Below are positions 30,287 to 36,428 of a stretch of DNA of 36,428 bases, in pieces. A model generated the notes under the pieces. That model did not search any database, was not told where the DNA came from, and saw only the letters and a program-made list of their open reading frames with translations. Made by a program: the position numbers and the translations under genes. The DNA comes from Hofstenia miamia (taxonomy: Eukaryota; Xenacoelomorpha; Acoela; Hofsteniidae): the NCBI GenBank assembly GCA_900660155.1, contig CABFPE010000201.1, forward strand, positions 755,183 to 791,610, in the 5' to 3' direction. How positions within the stretch are numbered: the first letter of the stretch is position 1; each line of letters begins with the position of its first letter.

Positions 30287-32974
30287 TTAAGGTTTAATAC
30301 TTCTTCTAACAGGCTCAGTGGCTGTAGGTGGTGGGGGAGGTCCTCTTTTCTTAAGTTCGCGTAAATACTGCATTAATATACGTTCACGAACTTCAGGAGC
30401 ACTTTCTAAAACTAAATACCGTTTATCTTTCTTCAAGATTTCCTGAATATCTTTTAAATGCTGGTCAGACTCGGATGCATTGTTAAGACTTTTATGTGTG
30501 ATAAATTTAGTCTCCTTTAATAACTCCCTAAGATTACTTTTCGCCTTTACATACTCATCTTCCTTCCATCTTTCAAATTCACGCTCTCTCCGACGATCAC
30601 TACTGGAGAATTTTTCGTAACGAGGATCATCACGCAATTTTCTGCGTGTTTCTCGCCAGGTTGTATCCAACGAAACACTTTCATTAAGCATTTCGCGAAA
30701 TGCTTCTCTTCGCTTATCAACTAATTCTTGAATGTGTTCTTCGAATAAACGCTCCCGCTCATCACTATCTAGTGTCTCGTCCCATCTATGATCCTTTTTT
30801 AATGATCTTTTAGCATCACGCCAACTTAATTCTGAACTACGTACTAAATCAGTTAATAAAGCTTTGAATCTTTCTACAGCTTCATCATGTCTAAACATCT
30901 GCCTCTGACTATCAAGATCTCTTGCTTGCTCTTGCCGCGCAAGATCAACAGTAATTTTACGTTGTCGAAGGCTTTCTTCTCGTCGTTTTTGACGTTCTTT
31001 TTCTAAGACTTCATCTGGATTATTTAATCGCTTTAACTCTAATAAATATTCATCAAACCATTCTTCACGTAGTTCATTAGTAGGTACAGCCAAAAATCTA
31101 CTATCATCATCAATTAAGCGATGAAGTTTAGACCACTTCGCTTGTTCATCAATATATGTTTGCTCACGTAAAAGATTAAGAAAATCTTCTTTAACACGAT
31201 CAAGTTTTGACCGAGAAGCTTGTTTTTGATTATGTTTCAATTCGCTGACGTACTCGTCAAAGCAGGCTTCACGATCGCGATTTTTTTCAAGGGACCTGAA
31301 GCGTTCATCTTTCCCATATCTCATAGCGAAATCGCTAAAAGTTGTTCGCACAGATATTTTAGCCGATTCTAGAAGCTTCCTAAAGCTGTTTTTTGCTTCT
31401 TGAATTTTCTCTTTCAGCTCAATGCGCTCTTCATCTGCACGCATTTTTACATAACTATCAAAAATAGCCTTTCGATCTTTGGGTGGCAATAAGACATATC
31501 TGTGATCACTTAAAATTTTTGGCAATTCTTTTTCCCATGTAGAGAATGCAGAAACTTGACACTCTTCAAGCATTTCCCTAAACTGCTGTTGCCTTACCTC
31601 TAATGGTATTGATGCTCGCATTTGTGTCGCCCGTGCTTCATCAAGATGTTGACGCTGAGGCGTAATGGCAAGTTTAGGACGTTTTGCAGGTGGCAAATAT
31701 TGAGTGCTTGCTTTAATTGCCGATAAAACTGGCGGTGATTCATCGTATGAATCTTCTTCCTCCTCTTCTACGAATTCTTCTTCTTCATCCGATTGTGGAG
31801 TAGGCTCTTTAGCAATTTTAGCCTTATGTGGAGGATTTCTAAGCGCTTTATCAACATTTGGATTGTTAAATAATGATTCCGGTCTATGCCAAACCGATTT
31901 TTTTGTAGAAGGATTATAAAAAAAGGATCTATTATCTCCAGTCCAAACAATACACCATGGAGTACCAGTGATTGGCACATTTGACACAGGTTTAGATTTT
32001 TCACGCTCTTCTGCTTCCTTCTTCTCTTTTTCAATCCGTTCAATTTCAGCTTTCCGTTTTATTTCTTCTTCACGTCGACGCTTTTCTTCTTCTAATCGTC
32101 GCTTTTGGTCAGCAGCTTCAACCTCTTTTGGCTTAGACCATGTTGTTTCCATAGTTCTAATATTGAACCAATAACGTTTACCATCAGGTGACAGATTTTC
32201 ACACCATTCAGTATTATCGATTGTGGATGGCTGTAATGGACCAGGTAATGCTCCAACTTGTGGGGGTAAAAAATTTGCATTAGAAACAATGGGAGGGATA
32301 ACCGTGGGCACTGCTGAATCAGAAACTTCAGTAGTAGGAAGTTGACTTTGTTCAGAAGGAACTGCTGAATTTTCATCTGAAGTGCTTTGAACAGGTTCAC
32401 TTATTACTGCAGAATCAGCAATTGTGTTAGGTGGCAATACTGACGCGGGTTGTGACACTGGTAAGCTAAGGCTTGCAATTTCATCCTGGCAAATTATCTT
32501 AGCCTTTTCAGGTTTTGTCCAGGAAGTCTGACGAGTTTGTGCATTATAATAATAAACTCTGCCATTTGGGGATTTTGTTTCAATCCAAAGATCTGAAGGA
32601 ATGACATTTTGTACTTGAGGAATAGGTAATACACCTGGGGGTGGCATAACTAATGGAGGGAATCCAGGACGTGGCATATCTTTAAATACACCAGGAGGAG
32701 CAATGCCAGGTGGCACACCCCTTGGAGGACCACCGCTGAGAACTAAATTAGAGAATACATTCGGATCAATGCCTGGAGGAGGTCGCAAATCTGGCGGAAA
32801 TCTCATTTCAGGAATTTCAAATCCAGGACGAAATTGATTAATAGGAGGACGCATTGCTAATGGTGGAGGGATAGGCGGCGCATTTCCAGGTATGCCCTGT
32901 GGCAACATTAGACCACCAGGCATTCCAGGTGGAGGTGGGAATCGCTGATTTTGTATAGGTTGTGGCTGCTGCAT
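30287..32974 (-). CDS. TCERG1: Transcription elongation regulator 1 (TCERG1/CA150 family)
   Basis: Nuclear factor that couples RNA polymerase II elongation with splicing: WW domains bind proline-rich splicing factors and FF domains bind the phosphorylated Pol II C-terminal repeat. The 895-aa frame has a Pro/Gly/Met-rich N-terminus (1-125), WW1 (about 127-157, [17 protein letters not shown]), WW2 (254-284), a charged [14 protein letters not shown] helix (288-328), WW3 (337-367), an acidic patch (394-411), a basic KRPK at 431-434, and six FF repeats (about 460-513, 526-580, 593-648, 698-752, 755-810, 812-875). The tail [14 protein letters not shown] is the conserved family C-terminus. Human TCERG1 is about 1098 aa. 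The ORF has no stop, frameshift or intron over 2688 nt. A ATTTTAG-like AATTTAG two bases before the ATG could be a splice acceptor from a leader exon, since the human N-terminal segment is missing here. Confidence 0.95.
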   Translation of the reverse strand: MQQPQPIQNQRFPPPPGMPGGLMLPQGIPGNAPPIPPPLAMRPPINQFRPGFEIPEMRFPPDLRPPPGIDPNVFSNLVLSGGPPRGVPPGIAPPGVFKDMPRPGFPPLVMPPPGVLPIPQVQNVIPSDLWIETKSPNGRVYYYNAQTRQTSWTKPEKAKIICQDEIASLSLPVSQPASVLPPNTIADSAVISEPVQSTSDENSAVPSEQSQLPTTEVSDSAVPTVIPPIVSNANFLPPQVGALPGPLQPSTIDNTEWCENLSPDGKRYWFNIRTMETTWSKPKEVEAADQKRRLEEEKRRREEEIKRKAEIERIEKEKKEAEEREKSKPVSNVPITGTPWCIVWTGDNRSFFYNPSTKKSVWHRPESLFNNPNVDKALRNPPHKAKIAKEPTPQSDEEEEFVEEEEEDSYDESPPVLSAIKASTQYLPPAKRPKLAITPQRQHLDEARATQMRASIPLEVRQQQFREMLEECQVSAFSTWEKELPKILSDHRYVLLPPKDRKAIFDSYVKMRADEERIELKEKIQEAKNSFRKLLESAKISVRTTFSDFAMRYGKDERFRSLEKNRDREACFDEYVSELKHNQKQASRSKLDRVKEDFLNLLREQTYIDEQAKWSKLHRLIDDDSRFLAVPTNELREEWFDEYLLELKRLNNPDEVLEKERQKRREESLRQRKITVDLARQEQARDLDSQRQMFRHDEAVERFKALLTDLVRSSELSWRDAKRSLKKDHRWDETLDSDERERLFEEHIQELVDKRREAFREMLNESVSLDTTWRETRRKLRDDPRYEKFSSSDRRREREFERWKEDEYVKAKSNLRELLKETKFITHKSLNNASESDQHLKDIQEILKKDKRYLVLESAPEVRERILMQYLRELKKRGPPPPPTATEPVRRSIKP

Positions 32975-33635
32975 TACTAAATTACATTTGAAATTACTTG
33001 ATTGGCATTAACTAACCTAAGCGATATTATATGTTTATTATTTTGTTGCCCAAGCATAAATTGCGAATGTAGTAAAAATTACAATTTTAAGTCATTCTTC
33101 AAAATAATTAAAAGATTTTAAAGAAAAAATACAATTGCTTGTCGTTCTTTGATATGAAAATGTAGTTAAGCTCTGTTTATAAAAATAAATTAGCTTGAGT
33201 AAAATCCGTATTTTACTAAATATATTTATGTATTACTAGCTACAAAACAATTTGATATGAAACTTAATTAAATAATGAAATCCAATAAAAAACATAATTC
33301 TAACACCTGATGTATTATTCACATTATTTGCATACTTTTAAATAGTGCATTAGCATTAGTGTGTTCAACTGAAACTAAAATTAAAACTAAAACTAAGCAT
33401 ACTGAAATGAATTATCAAAACTGAACACAATAAAAAGTATAACACTGAATTACAAAAAAACTGAAACGAACACATTTTTTGGAAATGTCCTGATCACTCT
33501 GGCAAAAATGCACTATACCAACATATTTTTGAAGGCTTGAAAATTTATTTGACAAACAGATTTAGCAAAATTACCATGAAAATTGTATGCAATTTTGAAT
33601 GAATGAATACCATTTTTTATAATACTTTTACATTA
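32975..33635. other. Upstream region of the TCERG1-like gene
   Basis: Presumed promoter and leader of the minus-strand gene. AT-rich, no TATA box or CpG-rich core assigned. A run of ACTAAA/ACTGAA-like short repeats lies at about 33366-33480. Confidence 0.4.
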
Positions 33636-34141
33636 CACAAGGTATTCCAAAAATGTGTATAAGAGACAGCATATTTGTTGAACTAAAAAATTAGTAACAT
33701 TAAAGCGGTGCTGTTTTAAAGCTAATTGCATTAAATTTATTAATTTTCCATTTAAGGCTTAAGTAAGCAATGTTATTCACTAGGCCAGAAATAAGTTTTG
33801 CTTGTGGAAATTTACACAAAAGGAATCATGAACACTTGTTCAGATCGCAAATCGTAAGATTTATTTTCGTGTGCGGATTTGTGAAAGGACTAAAATATGT
33901 GCCTCTGATTGCAGAAGACATGGATGATGCTGGAGGCTCAAATAAAAGCATTGTTGGGACGTGTTAGCAAGAATTGTAAAATCTGAATAATATTTGTGTG
34001 CAATTGCTGCTCACACTAAATATTGGAAATTCCAATAAGATATATATATTACACATTTCCAAATATACTAAATGCGTTTTATATCTTTATTAGTTTTTGA
34101 GGCTTTTAATGTCAAAATATGCTAGCGTTTGGAACACTCTG
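33636..34141 (+). mobile_element. mariner-like element, internally deleted
   Basis: Degenerate inverted ends CACAAGGTATTCCAAA and (inverted) CAGAGTGTTCCAAACGC are flanked by TA (33634-33635 and 34142-34143). The CAG-x-GTGTTCCAAA pattern is common for mariner ends. It is about 506 bp and contains the C-terminal transposase scrap at 33858-33967. It sits about 660 bp upstream of the TCERG1-like start codon. Confidence 0.6.
33858..33967 (+). pseudogene. mariner transposase C-terminal scrap
   Basis: Part of the 65-codon frame that ends at TAG 33965-33967. FIFVCGFVKGLKYVPLIAED resembles the conserved FFLWGFVKDxVYVPPLP segment just after the third catalytic residue of mariner transposases. The rest of the catalytic domain is absent. 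The upstream half of the frame (33770-33857) has no clear match. Confidence 0.55.
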
Positions 34142-34143
34142 TA

Positions 34144-35505
34144 TTAAGCAATATCATTGCAGTGAATAATTGGACAAGCAATATAAATGTTTATCAAAAT
34201 TCTCACCGCCCTATATTGACTAGTAACAAGTTAGGCACAAAACAACTATAAAACTAAAACAGAATGAGCGTTCTATTCGAAATGAAGGTGAAATGTACTC
34301 GAAGTTAAATTTAAAACGGAACATGAAACTTTCGGGATTCGGTTGAACACACTAATTAGGATATACGAAATTTTTCGGATTATTAGATGCACACAAAATC
34401 CCTTTATTTTTACAAAAGATGGAAATGCGCCTCGAGTTCAGATGGCCTTGTTTGATGACGCTAACGACCAGCTGTTAAATTCTGACGCAAAATGGGAAAT
34501 TTGATGAATTCGTTTAAGAATTACTAGAGAAGTTAGTGTATTTTACTGCATAAAATTTAAAGCTTTTATTATTACAGTAAAGTATGATTTATCCAATAAT
34601 TTCGCATTGCTTTAAGCATCTCATAATGGGTTATGTCTTATATATGATACTGTGTATTATAATTCGGTGCAACTATTTGTCCAAAAATTTGACAGATATC
34701 CGCGCTAATGGTAAAATAAATTTGAAACAATGAAAGAAAAGCACGTGGCACCATGGCATTTAAATAATTTGCAGAAATCATTTAGCAACGGAGCAAAAAA
34801 CTAGAGAAAATTACCTAGATTTTATGTGGAAACGCATATTAAAGTCAAAACATGTAGTAGCGATTTAAATTTATTGAATATTATTTTTCACATTATAAAA
34901 ATTTGCATTTGCTATAATTACAATCAACACTATATAATTCGCAATAAATTTAAATGGGAGTTAAATAAAGCAAAAATGCAGCAGGCATTGCTGTAATCGA
35001 AAACATAATTCAATAAAACGGAAACAGAAACTACACATGGATAAAACAATTTCCAGACAATTCTGCCGAGGAAAAAATGTCAAAGCAATAAATCAATTTT
35101 TTGCCTATATATTTATGTCCAAAACGCAATAAAATTCATATTTTAGATAATATATATTTACAAGTAATAATTCAGTTTTCGCTTTATTACAGGGAGTAAT
35201 GGGCTGACTGTCCAATCGCGTTTATTCACACATGCAAAATGTAAAAGCGTAAATTTGTTTTATAATTCTAGACACATAAAAGTATATTTACACAAATTAT
35301 ACATAATTGAAAATTTGCTGGAGCTCAATTATAGACAATACATAGGATGGGAATACTCCATATTTTAAAACTTGAACAAAAATGAATTTGATAACACCAA
35401 ATCAACTAGACCTGAATAGCTCAATAGTAAGAGTTAAGCTTTTACTATTTAGCAGTTTAGCCATTTCTGAGAAATACATCAAGCATTCCCAAAGCAAATT
35501 TACAA
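34144..35505. other. AT-rich non-coding stretch
   Basis: Nothing recognisable before the LTR at the window end. Confidence 0.4.
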
Positions 35506-35828
35506 AGTGTAAGATATTGTAGAGTCACTTGGGGCCTATTTTTTCGATTTTATTATTTGGCACTCTGAAAATAGTGTTATGTCTTTTTGACGTCCTTATT
35601 TGATGATTAGATGCTAACATTTTGTATCAATTTCTTTAATTCAATTTGTACACATTTTTGAGTGTAAGATATTGTTGAGAATCATTTGGGGCCTCTTTTT
35701 TCTATTTTATTATTTGGCACTCTGAAAATAGTGTTATGTCTTTTGTGTTGACGTCCTTATTTGATGATTAGATGCTAACATTTTGTATCAATTTCTTTAA
35801 TTCAATTTGTACACATTTTTTAGTGTAG
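35506..35828 (+). repeat. Tandem duplication in the LTR U3 region, about 155 bp unit
   Basis: AGTGTAAGATATTGT... at 35506 recurs at 35661, and both units run through GGCACTCTGAAAATAG and TTGTACACATTTTT. They differ by a few substitutions and a TGTGT insertion. Duplicated U3 segments often carry enhancer activity; here that is only inference. Confidence 0.85.
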
Positions 35829-36231
35829 TTATTCGATAGAAATATTATTTGTCCCCTCAGTTCAAAGTACGTGTGATTGCTTGTATCAACTTTGCAAGGG
35901 AAATTGTGTTTGAAACTGTAAACAGTATCTAGGTTATAATTTACAATTTTTGTAATAAATATCTGATAGCACTGTAGTGAAGCACACAATAAATTTGTCT
36001 ACCTTCAACTACAATTGATCTTTTTTGCTTTTATTATCTAGTGTAGCATCGCTGGTAGTTGTTACTATTTATCAGCCAGACCTCGCGCTTTTCTTGTTAG
36101 TGACTGGTAGTTGTAATATTTGTACATATTGTAAATATTGTACATATAAAGCCGAAAGAATTTTGTAAATAGAGATAGTTTGAACTGTATTCTCTTTGAG
36201 TTCGCTAGAATCACACCCCAGTGATTCTACA
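35506..36231 (+). mobile_element. 5' LTR of an LTR retrotransposon
   Basis: The right border is fixed: GTGATTCTACA ends at 36231 and a primer binding site follows at once. The left border is uncertain. TGTAGAGTCACTTGGGG at 35518 is a near-inverted copy of the 3' end (TGTAGAATCACTGGGG), but the internal duplication starts earlier, at about 35506. A TATAAA box is at 36145-36150, and AATAAA occurs at 35954-35959 and 35988-35993. The partner LTR lies outside the window, so LTR identity and target duplication cannot be tested. Confidence 0.7.
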
Positions 36232-36248
36232 TGGCGACCGTGACAGGA
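36232..36248 (+). promoter_or_regulatory. Primer binding site, complementary to a tRNA-Arg 3' end
   Basis: TGGCGACCGTGACAGGA directly follows the LTR's terminal CA. Its complement, TCCTGTCACGGTCGCCA, has a terminal CCA and fits the 3' end of arthropod tRNA-Arg (UCG-type, from memory of that tRNA). Arg priming is known for the 412/mdg1 group of Ty3/Gypsy elements. Confidence 0.8.
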
Positions 36249-36355
36249 CCCTGATGTGATGCAGAACATTCTAATGCCTCTCCGCAAGATTAAATCGATA
36301 GGGGTGAGACAATCCAACCCCCTACTTTTTTTTTGTTTGATTGAAGAACTGTTTA

Positions 36356-36428
36356 ATGGATCCTTTTGGGCCAGCCAAATCCTCCGCCATTGGGCACACA
36401 AGAAAAGTCGCCAAGTCTGGCCTGGGGT
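36356..36428 (+). CDS. Possible start of the LTR element's gag (cut by window end)
   Basis: The first ATG after the untranslated leader opens a frame, MDPFGPAKSSAIGHTRKVAK, that is still open at the window edge. Position after LTR and primer binding site fits a gag start. The 24 visible residues show no diagnostic motif, so this is inference from layout. Confidence 0.35.
   Translation, partial: MDPFGPAKSSAIGHTRKVAKSGLG

Noticed and set aside
31704..32400. Several 70-100 codon frames inside the TCERG1-like gene
   Set aside because: They are in other frames of a long, clearly coding ORF and have no motif of their own.
1..36428. tRNA, rRNA and CRISPR-like arrays
   Set aside because: Looked for A/B-box pairs, conserved rRNA blocks and regularly spaced repeats on both strands by eye; none seen. 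The tRNA-Arg-like 17-mer at 36232 is a primer binding site, not a tRNA gene.

Overview
The window is AT-rich eukaryotic DNA from an invertebrate animal. Support for this comes from spliced genes with GT-AG introns of several kb, many (TA)n microsatellites, and a dense layer of decayed transposons (Tc1/mariner, hAT, TTAA-type MITEs, non-LTR and LTR retroelements). The mariner remnants are of kinds common in arthropod genomes, so an arthropod is my best guess. No species-level call is possible.

Only two cellular genes are visible, both on the minus strand. (1) A mitochondrial HMG-CoA lyase gene (HMGCL) spans 8650-17222 in three coding exons, about 319 aa in total, with the catalytic motifs present. 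Its middle exon appears twice because 1365 bp is repeated exactly (14006-15370 and 15372-16736) with a single N between the copies, which looks like an unmerged assembly overlap. (2) A TCERG1/CA150-type transcription elongation and splicing factor lies at 30287-32974. It is one uninterrupted 895-codon ORF with three WW and six FF domains, which is surprising for a gene normally split into many exons.

The rest is mobile DNA and unassigned AT-rich sequence. Left to right: the 3' end of an RLE-type non-LTR retrotransposon with a TAA-repeat tail (about 303-761); a hAT transposase C-terminal scrap beside ACCGG repeats (2130-2430); an inverted-repeat element (2489-3253); a TTAA MITE (5235-5484); a hAT-like MITE (7849-8078). 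Inside HMGCL intron 2 lie a mariner deletion derivative (9093-9619), a non-LTR RT tail on the minus strand (10740-11290) and a conserved-looking orphan ORF (11456-11734). A long-TIR MITE follows at 18114-18683. A full-length but disabled Tc1/Tc3-like transposon (21592-23581) has IR/DR ends, an intron in its transposase and a TTAA MITE nested inside it.

From 24363 to 28500 there is a pile-up of remnants. A non-LTR polyprotein is split by a CACGCG-rich long-TIR element, which itself holds a GC-rich retroelement 3' end and a hAT-like MITE. A transposase C-terminal scrap and an RNase H scrap split by (TA)n follow. A further MITE (29464-29709) and a mariner deletion derivative (33636-34141) flank the TCERG1 gene. 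The window ends inside a plus-strand LTR retrotransposon: LTR about 35506-36231, a tRNA-Arg-type primer binding site at 36232-36248, then a possible gag start.

I found no new cellular system. The most notable items are the intronless TCERG1 ORF, the intron-bearing IR/DR Tc1 element with its nested MITE, the CACGCG element with its nested insertions, and the assembly duplication that doubles an HMGCL exon. Ns at 308, 2435, 11917-11918, 15371, 23613-23772 and 25593 mark assembly joints.
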